Source of the DNA: Kalmusia sp. IMI 367209
Taxonomy: Eukaryota; Ascomycota; Dothideomycetes; Pleosporales; Didymosphaeriaceae
Length of the DNA: 64,000 nt
Direction of reading: 5' to 3'
NCBI GenBank assembly: GCA_027946365.1
Contig: JAPEUQ010000005.1
Location: 992,001 to 1,056,000, forward strand
A model generated the notes under the pieces. The model saw only the letters and a program-made list of their open reading frames with translations, did no database searches and was not told the DNA's origin. How positions within the stretch are numbered: position 1 is the first letter of the stretch; the number at the start of each line of letters is the position of its first letter. A program made the position numbers and the translations under genes. Shown here piece by piece: positions 1-11,569 of the stretch.

Positions 1-1
1 T

Positions 2-322
2 CTAGTCGTCTCCAGCAGCGCACCACCCCCACCATTCAATGGGCGGAAGATCGGCGGTGCGAAGGATTTCCTCACTTTCTCTAGTGGCGGTGGCGGTGTC
101 GGTCCAAAATTCGACATCGGACAGTACGTGAAGGTCCAGGTGTTCTCCGATGGTTCATTGCCTACTATGGTGACTGCTACAATCGTGGATCGCACGCTGC
201 GACAGAGTATCCCTAGCGACTCAACGCTGGCGACGAGACAGTGGCAGTATCGACTGAGAGGTACTGAAAGAAGTATAGATGGCGGAACTTGGTTTGGCGA
301 AAGCATGCTGATGCCGGGTTAA
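2..322 (+). CDS. C-terminal end of an unknown protein (5' truncated by window edge)
   Basis: The reading frame is open from base 2 to the TAA at 320-322, so the start lies outside the window; an apparent GTG start at 128 is only an internal valine. The visible ~106 residues begin with a Ser/Pro and Gly-rich linker and then a compact stretch containing FDIGQYVKVQVF and a tail ending in GESMLMPG. The alternation of small hydrophobic and charged residues (IGQYVKVQV...MVTATIVDR) resembles a small beta-barrel such as an SH3- or Tudor-like fold, but this is only an impression. I do not recognise the family. Confidence 0.5.
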   Translation, partial: LVVSSSAPPPPFNGRKIGGAKDFLTFSSGGGGVGPKFDIGQYVKVQVFSDGSLPTMVTATIVDRTLRQSIPSDSTLATRQWQYRLRGTERSIDGGTWFGESMLMPG

Positions 323-586
323 TTGTAGATATTCTATCAAGGACGCCCTCGCTATGTATCATGACAGCAATGTCATACCGTCTCTTCTCTCAGACATGAC
401 CCGTCAATGACGTGGAACCGTTGCGTCTGTCTTTTAATGAAGGAAGCCCATAAAACTTGTCGCACCGTTGGAGATGATGTGTAAATCCGACACCCCCAAG
501 TATTCGCCCAAACGCCGTACCATCATCACTGTCAATGCATATATATTCTGAGTGCTGTTCGCTGTACGTTATGAAGACACAATCTT

Positions 587-2512
587 CTACCTGAGTCGCA
601 CACGTTTTCCTACGTGCTCCTCACTCTGCTCCTCACCAGTGGTCGGTGACCACTTCGGCTTGTCCTCTGTCAACCCCGTGTCATCCTCACGTTGACCTTT
701 GCCTTTCATCAACGACCTCGGATGCTTTAGGTCATGCGGAGCCTCGATAGAGAAAGAGAACACCTCCTTCTTAGATCTATGGCCAGCCACAGCCTTGACC
801 TTATCCAGTTTCTTGCTCTCGTTTACCTCTCCATCGGCTTCGCTCTCCGGATCTTCACCTGCAATGACGTGCTTTCCAACAGCCTTCTTCATGCGCTCCT
901 CACGTTTCAGCGCTTTCTTTTCAGAAAGGGAAAAGATGCTTTCGCGCTCGGAACCCGTCTTTTTCTCGACGTCTAGCTTGTCTGACTTCTCTTTGGTTTC
1001 ATCCTCATCTTCATTTTCCTCACTGAAGTTCCACATCAGACTAAGCTCACCTCGCACGAGAGCTGTCAGCCACAAGCTCCCCAGTACTCCAGGAACAAGG
1101 TACAATAGTGCCGGCTGTGCGTGGCCCCAAACATGCATGACACCCAGAGTTGCGAACATGCCTAGGATGTACCCAGCCAAGCTTGCTTTGAAGTACGTTT
1201 TTGGAAATGTGAAGTGCGGCTCGGGCTTACTGTTGTGCGAAGTCCACAGCGGTCGACCTAGAAGCGAGTGTGACCAGAAATGGTCACTCCAGCGACCGGC
1301 GAGCGAGAAGTATTTGGGCTTTTCTACCACTTCACCAGAGCCATCCGTAGCTTGAGTAAGCTTTTGCCGGCGAAGGTAGAAGACGAAGAGGTCGAAGCGG
1401 AGGGCGAGACCGATCATGATACCGGGCAATACAACGTCGCCAAGTCCCAGCATCGCGTAGGAAGGTTTTTCGGTCACGGAGTCGGCTGCAGAAGGACGAG
1501 GAAATACGAGCTTGATGGGGGCGTCGATGGACTTTGCTACAGTGACCATCATTGGCCTGAAAGTATCAATTCTGAAAGAAGTGCGAACGAGACAATCAAC
1601 TCACGTGCAGAAGACAAAGTAGATGTCGTAGAAAAAGAGAGCACCCAGGATGAGGCTTCCGGTCGCAAACGTTGTGGGTGACATAAGCTGTAGTGCAGCA
1701 TATGAGAAGCCGAAACCGATGAGATTGGTCAAGTACCATGGCTTATCTACGAAGTTGAAATATGCCCATACAAGGACAGAGGCGAGTGCTCCCACGATAC
1801 CATGCGGGCCAAGGAGGAACTTGCCAGCGAAGAGACGATGTACATAGAGGCGGAGCGTCCATTTGTTGCCGGGCATGGCGCGGTCAGACCAGAGAAGCTT
1901 CCTAAAGCCGTCCGAGAGTGGAAGGTACGACAGAAAGCCTGGTAGAGGTGACGGTAGAGCTACTTTGTCCTTGACCTCGCCAGCGACGGGCACAGCTGCT
2001 TCTTGCTTCTGATCGACATGGTACAGCGTCCTGCGACGGGTGTAGCGGCGCGGATAGATGAGCGAGTGGCCAATATCGAGGGCATCGGTGATCAAGCGCG
2101 AGACGGCAAAGACGCCAAACAGCGCAAAGTACCAATTGAGGATGAGATTCAGATAGTGGGGGTCCTTGAGCCACTTGAGGAGGAAGTAGAGCCCGGCGAG
2201 AGCGCAACCTGCGAAGAGAGGCATCATGATGGCATCCGTGGGTGCGAGTCCTTCCATCTTGTGCTCCTCCTCCTCCTCCTCCTCTTCTTCTTCCTCGTCA
2301 TCCTCGTCGCTCTCCTTGTCTGCGTCGCGCCTCTTGCGCTTTGTGGGCTTCGCGGCGGACGATGGTCGTGTGAGCGAGGCATGGGCGCCGGCGTATATGG
2401 GGAAGAGAGCCGAAACGATTAGGTGCGTGTACGTCGGGATCATAGGCTGTATCTGTGTGAATCCGTAGGCAGCTTGCCCTAGGACGCGCGCCCACAGGCT
2501 AGGCTCCTCCAT
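587..2512 (-). CDS. Signal peptide peptidase-type intramembrane aspartyl protease
   Basis: Two exons, 2512-1605 and 1556-587, separated by a 48-bp intron (GTGAGT donor); the joined frame encodes 625 aa. Exon 1 ends FFYDIYFVFC and exon 2 continues TPMMVTVAKSID, giving the YD motif of the sixth membrane segment (Asp ~296). Exon 2 has the second catalytic motif LGLGD (Asp ~343) and the PAL motif (QPALLYLVPG), so all three SPP signatures are present. Family role: cleaves leftover signal peptides and tail-anchored proteins in the ER membrane; in fungi SPP homologues have been linked to hypoxia and sterol signalling. Unusual features are a run of glutamates after the first membrane segment (about residues 70-84, from a TCC repeat on the + strand) and a long charged cytosolic C-tail rich in Lys/Glu. 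Confidence 0.93.
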
Positions 2513-3275
2513 GGCGGCAGCGTGTGCAATGGGCTGTTGAGCTGTCTGAAGAAAGAGCGCAGCAACCAGGCAGGCAAATGCAGGAGTGGGACACCCGCGT
2601 CTATCGTGCGGTCAGCCCAGGCTGTGTGAAAGTGGAGGATGGTCCACCGGTGGGTGGAAAGCAACCGTGGCACAGTTGCTTTTCGACAAATAACCAGGCA
2701 AACACTGACGCAACTAGCGAGCCACAGTTGCGGAATAGCCCCGCGTCTGCTGCAGGGACGCCTTGGCTGCATCAACCCTGTAGATCTTCCGTTCTTCTCT
2801 GAGCATCGCTGGTCGTAGGCACGCATTCGATTGCACAGCATCTGCTTCAAAAAATGTGCAAGCTTTCCATTTGTCTATGGGATTCCGCTGCACACACGTC
2901 GCCCAATTACATAATCTTTCAGCTCCCCGTACATCCAACCCACTCCACCTGCAACCCAACAAAATCAATAAAGCTAAGACCGCTTCGTATGCGTCATGAG
3001 AATCGTGTGTGGGGATATCTGAAAAGAAACGCAAGATAGGAAAAGGCGCCGAAGCGAATCGGTGAGGCCTCGGGGAACAGTCAGTCTACAGGTATAACCA
3101 AGATTACAAGATAATACACTCGCCAACAAAACAGGAACAGGATGTTTTAGGTAAGAGAGGCCCCGTCCAAACCGAAGAGGCCCGCTGTCCGGAATGGATG
3201 CCGCCGTGGACCAAGGGGATGGCAACAGATTGCTTTTGATACATATGTTAAGGAAATTGTTTGTGAAGTCGTCTG
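2513..3275. other. Intergenic region, no gene seen
   Basis: Between the start of the SPP gene and the 3' end of the next minus-strand gene. Short overlapping reading frames exist on both strands, but none has a family-like motif, splice-supported extension or a long open frame. It should hold the SPP promoter and the terminator of the neighbour. Confidence 0.5.
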
Positions 3276-4526
3276 TCAACACGGCGTTGACACTCTCCTC
3301 ATGCCTTCGTCGGGCATGGAAAAGTCTCGGACCATGTCGAAGGACATGCCGTCGACTAGGACACGTTGCTGAGACTGGACGAAGACATCGTGGACATTGG
3401 CTAAAGCGGCACCTTCAAATGGTGATATCGCGGGTATGACTTTGCCTGGGGGAGGTGTAACCGCTGCTATAATTCGATCTTTGAGACCCGAAGCGTGTGG
3501 TATGGGCATGCTATATTCGAAATAGGATGCTGTTGATATGGAGGAGAACGAAGGAGCTGACGAGGCACTCACGAGAGAGAGTCTCGAAAGGACGGACGAC
3601 GGATAGTCTTCGACATGCGGGGCGGAGTTGGATTCAGCTGTCGACTCTGGCAGCTCTGTAACCTTTGGGAATGAGAAGGCCTTCGCAGTATCTGGATGGT
3701 CCTCGTCGCCAGGTGGAGTGGAGGAAAAAAGGAACGTTGAGTCGTTGGCCTGCTCATAGTAGCGCAGTACAGATGGTGTGTACGTGTCTACTTTCCGATC
3801 CGGCTGCGACGGTTCGTTTGAATGTAATGATAGTGGCTCGTCATCGGTTCCATCGTCTGTCGAACTCCAGGCAGAGAAGGCACTCCTTGCAGGTGGACGA
3901 ATACTAGGTATCTCGATAAGACTGGGAGCACCCACGTGGCGTCTGATTGGTACTTGCTTCGCAGGGGATATGGGAGGGCTCCGCGATTGAAAGGATAGGT
4001 CCGGACATGACTGAGGAGAGGTAGTATCACCAGGCCTATAAGTAGGTATTGAGTTTAGCTGAGACTGTATGAACTTGGCCAGGTGAGCAGAATAATCTCC
4101 CAGTGGACTTGTGGCCAGTGTGGGAGTGCTTGAAGTGTCTTCCACAGTGGGCTGAATAGGCGCGATGATTGTGGATGTACTTCGGTCGGTTGCGTCGGAA
4201 GGTATCCGGGTATGCCGAGCGGGCTTGGGTTCCGGTGGCGACAATGAGCTTTCATCAGTAGCTTCTGACACCGTCGAACCTTGTACAAGGTAGCGAATAT
4301 GGTCCCTCGGGTTGAAAGTTTCGACACCATCTCTCGTGCGGCGACCACGCTGCTGGTCAGCAAAGCGGCTGCGTATGGCTGCTCTGCCCTCTGCCAGAAT
4401 GAGCTCTGCTTCGGGTGTCGAGCATCCCAGAGCGTCCGAGATTGGTAAAGAATTACTCCTCTTTCTATAAGTTGTGGGCCGAGGGCTTTCCGTGCGGGAA
4501 TAGGGCGAAGAGTATCGCTTGTTCAT
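3276..4526 (-). CDS. Ser/Pro-rich, largely disordered hypothetical protein
   Basis: Single open frame of about 416 aa from the Met at 4526 (MNKRYSSPYSRTESPRP). The frame stays open to 4592, but the extra 22 residues look like untranslated sequence. The protein is dominated by Ser, Thr, Pro and charged residues with repeated SP/TP sites, the pattern of a disordered, phosphorylated regulatory or scaffold protein. Two parts look more conserved: a helical patch near the N-terminus (STPEAELILAEGRAAIRSRF) and the C-terminal tail with IIAAVTPPPGKVIPAISPFE and a methionine-rich end. No catalytic motif or membrane segment. I cannot name the family; such proteins are common in Dothideomycetes. Confidence 0.65.
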   Translation of the reverse strand: MNKRYSSPYSRTESPRPTTYRKRSNSLPISDALGCSTPEAELILAEGRAAIRSRFADQQRGRRTRDGVETFNPRDHIRYLVQGSTVSEATDESSLSPPEPKPARHTRIPSDATDRSTSTIIAPIQPTVEDTSSTPTLATSPLGDYSAHLAKFIQSQLNSIPTYRPGDTTSPQSCPDLSFQSRSPPISPAKQVPIRRHVGAPSLIEIPSIRPPARSAFSAWSSTDDGTDDEPLSLHSNEPSQPDRKVDTYTPSVLRYYEQANDSTFLFSSTPPGDEDHPDTAKAFSFPKVTELPESTAESNSAPHVEDYPSSVLSRLSLVSASSAPSFSSISTASYFEYSMPIPHASGLKDRIIAAVTPPPGKVIPAISPFEGAALANVHDVFVQSQQRVLVDGMSFDMVRDFSMPDEGMRRVSTPC

Positions 4527-6490
4527 TTTTGTGGCCAGGTCCGGAATGGGCGGTATCAAGTGGTATATAGCATGGCCACAGGCTGGGAGCACAGTCGGTG
4601 TTTCGAATAGGCTCCGGATGATGTAAAAGAACGGACAGATCTAATAACGATCAACAGTCGGCCCTCCGCCCTGAGGCAACACGCTGAAGGAATGGTGGAA
4701 AACAAAGGTTATGGCGTGGAAAAGTAGGAGCAGAAAAGTTGGCCCGAGGGCGCGTTCAAAAGAAAACGTTCGGCCCAAACGGATCTCCCAGGTGGGTCGT
4801 TTTGTTCCAAGCCGGCTGGCCTGTGGCGCTGAAAATAGCATGGTAGTCTTGCAAGGCGGGCAGCTAAACAGGAGCACATGACGTTGATGAGACTAACGAC
4901 CCAAGGCTCGGTGGTGCCTTGGATAAGTGCCAGCGAACACGGTCAGGGGTGCATGAGCTCGGCTCGACCCAAGTTCGCGACCCCGGCCCACCGGCAGCCA
5001 TGGAGTGCCGCGAAGTGGGCAGCCAATGGCCGGCAGGGATGCCTTGCTCGACGACGTTGCGGCTCCTATAGACGCCGTGGCGAGCATGTTTGTTGCGTAA
5101 TGTTGCTCTGGGTGTTCCACACATCGACCGATGGCGAGCGCTGGCAGCGTCTTGAACTGGAACCGCTGCTGTGGGCGGAGAGGGGGCAGCCGTGGAATGT
5201 ATCAGCACGCGAGCCAGAGGGCTGAGAGGTGGAGGAGATCGCCACAGATCTTCGATAGCCTTTCTCTGTACGAAAGTCCGTGTCACCCTGATGCCTGATC
5301 GGCCCTGTCACCACGTCCGTCATGACGATATGCCTGGTTGTGGGGCTGCTGTGAGTGGACCATCATGTATAACCCTCAAATTGCAGTGCGAAACCGATCA
5401 ACGAGGCTGCTGTGCGCTCTCCGTGATCCTGATGCGGCTTCCGCAAAAGGAACAAATCCCACATGACGAAGGAGGAAGATAGAGATGCCACGACTCGTGT
5501 GCATTGGGGTTTATTGGGGCACCTGTGGCGACGCCAGCGTGCGGCCCACCCGCGCATACTCGGCGATATTTCAACACCGCACCCTGAAAAAAAGGGCAGC
5601 TTCACGAATCAGCTCAGCGCTGTTTGATGCATTAAGATTATGCTCCGACAGCTAGGAAACGAGAGCGGGCCGAAGCAGAAGGACAGGAGACGTTGGACGG
5701 TGACGGCGGCGGAATTCCTGGCAGCGACGTTGGCGCAGTGTGCGGAGCAAGGTCCCGGTTCATCACCAAGGCCGTCGTCGTGGCGTTGTTGGGCTCGTTG
5801 TCTAGTTTGTGGCTGACGCTGACGCCGCCAACAGCGCGTTCATGATGAGAAAACAGGAACACTGTTTGCCTTGGCATCTGTGTACTCGGCGTCGTCAGCG
5901 CTACTTGCCGGCTCGTTGCGGGACGTGGTTGCAGAAGAGGTACTTTTGCGAAGAAGTTAGGCCCTGGGGCTTAGCACGGCTCGTATAGGGAGACGCATTT
6001 TCTGACTGGTGTCACACACATTGTCGTCTCCGATTTGCGGATGGGAGCAACGTTTATTGACAATGCTTACGGAGGCTCCGGATCAGCAGTCGCATTATCG
6101 TGTCCAGCGTGGGTCTCCTGGTGCGTCCTGGGGCTGCTAAAATAACCCGAAACATGTCAAGACACATGAGCCCAAAGCAGACTGAGCCAACATGGAAACT
6201 CTGACCCAGCATCCAAGATGCCCGATTGGGGCGTCGCTGCTTCCTCATGTAGACCAGCAGCCACGCGTTTGTTTACGCGACACTAGCTTCACCCTGACCA
6301 CAAACACTCGGCAGAACATCCCGAACCACACCTTCCACCCTACGCTATCGCTACGTCTATCAATTGTGCATTCCTCTACAGTGTGCTTCCAACTGTCTCC
6401 TCCGTCCTCGTAGATGCTCACCAAAGCTCAGCATACATGGCACACTTTTGTTGATCCGCTCTCGGTCTGGTATCTTGCCTTCGACACGAT
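4527..6490. other. Gene-poor interval, nothing firmly recognised
   Basis: About 2 kb of fairly GC-rich sequence (especially 4.9-5.9 kb) with many short overlapping frames on both strands, the longest 140 codons. None shows a recognisable motif or joins across plausible splice sites. CT-rich runs at 6300-6420 resemble the 5' untranslated region of the gene starting at 6491. Confidence 0.45.
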
Positions 6491-7880
6491 ATGATAACCC
6501 ATCGCACCTATGTCGCTATTCACGTAATGTTTACCACGTTGGCCACAGCTTTCGTGGCAGCTCGCCTCGCTTCGAAGTGGTTGAAGAAGACGGACTTCAC
6601 CCTCGATGACGTCCTGTTACTGGCCGCCTTGGTCGGTGACATAGAAGGGAGACGACCTCCTGGGCTTGACGCTGACATCCACCAGCTGCTCATGTATATG
6701 CTCCTGGCGGGAGCAATCATTGGTAAATCATATCAGCACCGCTATGGCCAATTCTCAATTTTAATTGCTACCGTGTAGCCGTTACGATTGGCCATGCCGG
6801 CGAACCTGTGTCTGCTCTAACCAAGCCGCAGTTGGAGGCTACTGCCATGGTCAGTTGAGCTACATTACACCATCAGGCGAGGTGTTGATGGCTTTAGATA
6901 TATTGGGTCTGCCAATACCCGCATGCTATCGCTTTGGCCTTGGTTCGATGGGCCATTGTCATCTTCCTTATCCGAACTTTCTTCACTAAATTGTTCTATC
7001 GCCTACGATTCACGGGTACAAAGACAACCGCCATCTTTTCCGCCTCTTCATCTCACTTTCCGTATCTCTTGAACATGCTAATCCCAAGATTTAGCATACT
7101 GCTGTATTGGCTTCAGCATGGCTTAGTTGGTCACTGTCATTCTCGTCACCCTCATGCATTGTCGCCCAATTCTGTTCAACTGGACATATCCATTCGAAAA
7201 CCCACGCTACTGCTTTCCCAAAACCATCAAGCCCTTCGAAATCACAAGAATCGTGTGGGGCATGATCATGGACGCTGCGATCTGGTTACTTCCGCATTTC
7301 GTCGTCTGGAAACTCCAGCTCAGACGCGCCCACAAGATTGCCATCTCACTTATCTTCGCCTTGGGATTACTGTGCGAGGACCGACCGCCCTCTACGCTAT
7401 CAAGACTGATATGATATAAAGTAATATCTTCGTCGCAGTGTTCCGCATTATCTCCATCGTCGAGGTCGACTATCGTGAAGACTTGACCTACGACCTAGCT
7501 CCAGCGTTGATCTGGATCTATGCGTAGGTGAAATATCGTCAGTCGAGTCTGGTTCTCCGTTACTGACTTCCGGCCTGATAATCAGGCAACTCAGCACCGC
7601 AATCATACTGGCGTCTTGTCCACTACTGCGGCCTGTTTTCGAGAAGGTAGTTCCCAGGAGACTTACGCGCACTGGATCCCGAGGCAAATCTATATCACCA
7701 ACGCCCAGCAGTCCCGGAAGAATCCGCATAACGACCAGGATTCATGTTCTCACTGACTCGAGTGAGCCGTATAACGTCCCCCAGAGCGGTCTTTTTGGCG
7801 AGTATAACTCGCCTATGAGACCAACGTTCGATGTGGAACAAAGTGAGCCTGTCTCCAGCCGTCGCTCGCCGTGCTTTTGA
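6491..7880 (+). CDS. Rhodopsin-domain (PTH11/SAT-type) integral membrane protein, possibly damaged
   Basis: Reconstructed from exons 6491-6722, 6779-6849, 6898-~7061, 7127-7371, 7422-7523 and 7586-7880; introns 6723-6778, 6850-6897, 7062-7126, 7372-7421 and 7524-7585. Joined segments follow the fungal rhodopsin-domain family: RTYVAIHVMF...DDVLLLAALV, then a helix ending ALVRWAIVIFLIRTFFT, then LMHCRPILFNW, then IWLLPHFVVWKLQLRRAHK, then QLSTAIILASCPLLRPVFE and a polar tail. These have about seven membrane segments and unknown ligands. Two problems remain. The frame must change between about 6990 and 7016 without a plausible intron, which may be a single-base frameshift. The hydrophilic stretch 6632-6682, ending in a branch-like GCTGAC and CAG, may be a further intron. 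So the gene is either intact with a structure I misread or recently broken. Confidence 0.7.
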
Positions 7881-8294
7881 TCTTAGAGCTCCGTTCAATT
7901 GGCTCCTCCTATTGCTACATACCTACCACTACAATCCTATGCAACTCGTAGCCTCGTTTGTCCTGGATTTCTTCGCTGTATGTAGGTACTGATTAGCTCT
8001 TGGAAATGAATACCACTCTATAGCGTAGTGTTTTGACTATAGCCCAAAGTTCATTTGCAACCCCAGGGCACACATAACATACGTAATTCGTCGTAAATAT
8101 TAGATATTATGGAAAACCTAACCCACGCTGCCTTGTATTGAGTCAGGCTTTGTTTTCCGTCCTGAAGTACATACCTGTTCGCGATTGGTCACGTGGATCA
8201 TGCATCCTGGGGTAACTCAAAGCACAATCCGCATACAGACTCCTCTCCTATGACTGAAATGCGCATCGTTTCATGCACTAGTCTAACATCTAGA
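7881..8294. other. Intergenic region between convergent genes
   Basis: 414 bp between two 3' ends (the rhodopsin-domain gene on + and the RCC1 gene on -). It should hold both terminators; no gene seen. Confidence 0.5.
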
Positions 8295-9749
8295 CTATTC
8301 CCCAACCACCACGAAGCTCGACCACTCCGCGCAAACCATCTGCTTGATCTTCTTGCCCCGGAGAGCTTTTACCTAGAAAGTTTCATGTCAGTCAAGGCTT
8401 CTTACACGCCTCAGGGTCTCCACGTGGAACTCACTTCCGTATACACTTTGACAAACTCCTTCTCGTCCACGTCTTCACCCAGCCCCAACGACCCCTTCAC
8501 GTTATTCCCTGCCGCCAAAACCGCTCGTTCTACACCGCCGTCTTGATGCGGAAATTTAGGTCTCTCATCGCGCTCCACAGCGACGAGGATATACGCAGCG
8601 CCGACAGCCACGTCGGTCGCTTTTATAGGCTCCCCGTCGATCCTTAGGTCCTGCAGCCGCACGTAATCGTCCGCGTCCTCGTCCATGCTCCAGGGGTCGT
8701 CCAGCTCCTCTTTCGCATCGGGCGCAGCTTGTCCCCACAGGAAAAGCTCGCTGTCTTTGCTCAGCGCCGCCGTGTAAAGACCCCCGCCCGCGACTTTTTG
8801 GACCACGCTTTCCGAGAGATATTCGATGGGCTGACCGCGGTCGAGCCAGAGGGGATCGATCGGCTGGTCAAAGTCGCGCCCGGCGGCGCGAGTGGTGCGC
8901 CGATCGGTTGCGTAGGTATATGCTTTGCCGTCGTCGCTGATAGCGGTGAAGGTGGCTTTGTTGGTGCACCATTGTGTGGGTGCGAAGTGCAAGCGCTCGG
9001 TGGGTTCGGAAGGCAGCTTCGTCTTCGTTCGGAGTGCGTCTTCGAGATGCTTGACCGAGGGAACATCGATGACTGCCCAGGAATCAGCACATGGTGTCAA
9101 TCCATCTGGCTATGTATTATGCATACTGGGATAACGGTGCCCAAAATGCGTTTGCGCCAGTGTTCTAGCCTTCCTCTGCTTCGCGGGTATGGGGACTTAC
9201 CGGTGCCTCCTTCTAGCGTCTGAGAAGCCCGCGGTTTGATGCTTACGAGGACGCTTTCGCGAGCAGTGAAGTGCACATCGAGGATGTCGAAGGACTCGTT
9301 CGCGAAGGGGTACTTGGCGACGGGTTCGGCGCCTTTCTCGATCTCCTCGGCCGTGTGAAATATTGTAATCGAGCGCTCGTCCGGGAGTATATAGCCCAAT
9401 ACACCCTCATTATCGCGGCGACCGAAAAAGGTAGGGCGGGAGGCGACGGCGTTGGAGAGCTCCTCGATTGCTTTGATCTGCGTTTCTATGAGGGAATTGC
9501 CCCAGTAGCGGAAGGTCGCATTGTCGATGGCGACTGCGCAATTCAGCAATCTTTTCGCCATGGTCCTTGCATACGGGACATACGTATCAAATCACACCAT
9601 GAAGCCCACATAATCTCGATCTTTCTCTCGCGCAGGGCGCATGTTGGTGTAGAGAGGTTTCTAACTTCCAGATGCGCGCGCCCTCCGGGATCAGACAAAC
9701 TTGGGAAATGCCTGTTGCTACCATAGCCAAAAACGTAGAGCTCGTTCAT
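8295..9749 (-). CDS. RCC1-repeat (ATS1-like beta-propeller) protein
   Basis: Four exons, 9749-9584, 9533-9201, 9072-8435 and 8372-8295, with introns of 50, 128 and 62 bp; all phases agree and total 404 aa. The N-terminus MNELYVFGYGSNRHF and the internal repeats TFRYWGNSL, ELFLWGQAAPD and VLAAGNNVKGSLGLGED are RCC1-type blades. The last exon ends AEWSSFVVVGE, the usual closing strand. Such propellers act in guanine-nucleotide exchange, tubulin-linked functions or protein binding; the short, divergent repeats suggest an ATS1-like protein rather than the Ran exchange factor. Without the small last exon the protein would lack its closing strand, which supports the splice model. Exact partner and role cannot be read from the sequence. 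Confidence 0.82.
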
Positions 9750-10481
9750 GGTGTGGGGTATAAAACGTGGGTATTGGCTGCGATGGATGTCTCATGTCGT
9801 GTGCGGCGTCTGATAGTATTTCGGCGACGTCGGCGGAGGCCTGAGTGTTAGGCAATTAGGGCGGTAGAAGGTGGCATCGTGTATTCTTCGTCTTCGTTGA
9901 AATCATCACGGCAGGAAAAGTCGCACGCTTTTCAGATGGAGGTCGTGATGAAGAAACACAGAGAGAGCACCGTGCGTTGTGAAAGTTGCGAGTGCTTTAG
10001 GTAAGCATGCGGTGGATCGCAGAACCGCAGAGATATAAGAAATACAAGTGACATTTATTCTGTTCCTAGCACTGTGCAGTCCCTTGAATGATGCAATGCA
10101 GCTGCAATTCTTTGAATTGTTAGTGATTTCTAACGTCTCATGAAGACGCGGTGAAGCTCTTCGTCCCAAGAAGGACCGATTGAGCGGGGTACGCGTTCAC
10201 TTCGCGTTTCAATGTCCGCGCGTATATCATTCATAGCATGTAAATAAAATAGAAGTCAACATGGATCAGTCAGCATATCAAGCCTAACCCTTTTCTCGTA
10301 TCCAAGCACTTCCCTTGATGCCTCCGTGCAGGGCCCCAACAATCGCATAAACAATGACATCATTCCAATAGAAAGCAATTAACCCTAGCCCTGGGCTCAA
10401 TAGTGTCTCTTCCCCAGGAAAATCGGGCCACGGCCGGATCGTTGTCCTGATACAGACATTCAGATGGATGTTCGATAAGGC
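9750..10481. other. Intergenic region, no gene seen
   Basis: 732 bp between the start of the RCC1-like gene and the 3' end of the ISG12-like gene. Only short frames (up to 87 codons) without motifs. Confidence 0.5.
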
Positions 10482-11084
10482 TCAGTGCCAAACCATACCC
10501 AAGCGCTGGAAAAAGGAGAAGAGGGAGCCTTGTGGGACGTATCCCGCATATCGCGATTGCCACGCCGCCGCAAACGATCCTGGTGCTCAAGTCAGCTATG
10601 CCTGATCATAAACTATACTAGCAAACGTACCTTCAATGGGTCCCAATTCTCCAAAGCCGAGGACTTCGAGCACCCACGGCGCGATGATGACCAGCACTCC
10701 AAGTGCAACCACAGTCACGAACACGGGATGCTCCTTCACGAAACCTTCGACGGCCACTGCCGCCTCGCATGCCTTTTCGTAGGCCTCTTTGAGCGGGCCC
10801 TTGAGCTTCTCTGCCTCGCGGAGGGTTTGCTCGAGCTTGGTCAAGACCCACTCCGCGACCTTCTCCGTCCATCCATATTCGTCTATGATGTTATCGAGTC
10901 TACGTTGTAGCTCGGGCCCGCCCTTTTCTGCATTGGCGATCGCAAGTACAACTTTGTCGGCGACTTTGTCGGCGGGAAGAGGCTGACGCGGGGTCTTGGG
11001 CGGAGCTTTCTCGTTGTGGATGGTGCCCTCCATCGACTCCGTTCCCGTAAGGCAGTTCAAGATTGCTTCGAGGAAAGTCGCCAT
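10482..11084 (-). CDS. ISG12/IFI6-27-family small membrane protein
   Basis: Two exons, 11084-10631 and 10579-10482, with a 51-bp intron (GTACGT donor), giving 183 aa. Ignoring the intron gives a false stop 20 codons in; spliced, the frame reads GPIEGSFAAAWQSRYAGYVP...GSLFSFFQRLG, the glycine/alanine-rich motif of the interferon-induced 6-16 (IFI6/IFI27/ISG12) family. Before it are a charged amphipathic helical region (about residues 35-110) and a hydrophobic segment VFVTVVALGVLVIIAPWVLE. Animal members sit in mitochondrial or nuclear-envelope membranes and influence cell death; fungal homologues are common but largely uncharacterised. It is the closest intact gene to the broken recognition genes at 11.5-18 kb, but proximity alone does not show a link. 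Confidence 0.85.
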
Positions 11085-11569
11085 ACTGTTTGTATGTTGA
11101 GAGCTGCGGGCCTGCTAAAGTGGATGCTCTGGGGTGTAGCTGACTTCAAGCGTCGTGCTCTTAGGTGAGGTTACGTAAACAGGTAAATGATGCAAACAGG
11201 TGAGGTTACACAAACCGGTGAATCGCTCCGAGCGTAGGACAGTCGCGACGAATCATGATCATAGCCACAAACCCCGCCACAATTACAGATACAGAAATGA
11301 AACATTGATATTGGTAGCTCGAATGTATACAATGAATCGGTCTGTTACGAATGAATCATGGTTCCAGCGTCCATCCAAATATAGACCTACCCATGCTATA
11401 ACCAGCCTTACAATTTTCACTATAGCAAATGGCACATTGACGCAACATGTCCTTGCCATATTTCCGTTCCCAAACCTTACACATCGCGATGTCGAAAAGG
11501 AATACGCGTACGAGGTTATATGGTGGGACCGCAGCGCGTGGGTGAAAAGACTGAAGACCCTCGATCAGA
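11085..11569. other. Intergenic region, AT-richer, no gene seen
   Basis: 485 bp upstream of the ISG12-like gene. A 140-codon + frame overlaps it, but its translation has no recognisable motif and biased, low-quality composition; I treat it as chance. Confidence 0.45.

Noticed and set aside
699..1355. 218-codon + frame opposite the protease gene
   Set aside because: Exact shadow of the SPP second exon, whose catalytic motifs and splice junction are clear on the other strand.
4864..5286. 140-codon minus frame in GC-rich DNA
   Set aside because: Several overlapping frames of similar length on both strands; typical of GC-rich non-coding sequence, with no family-like motif.
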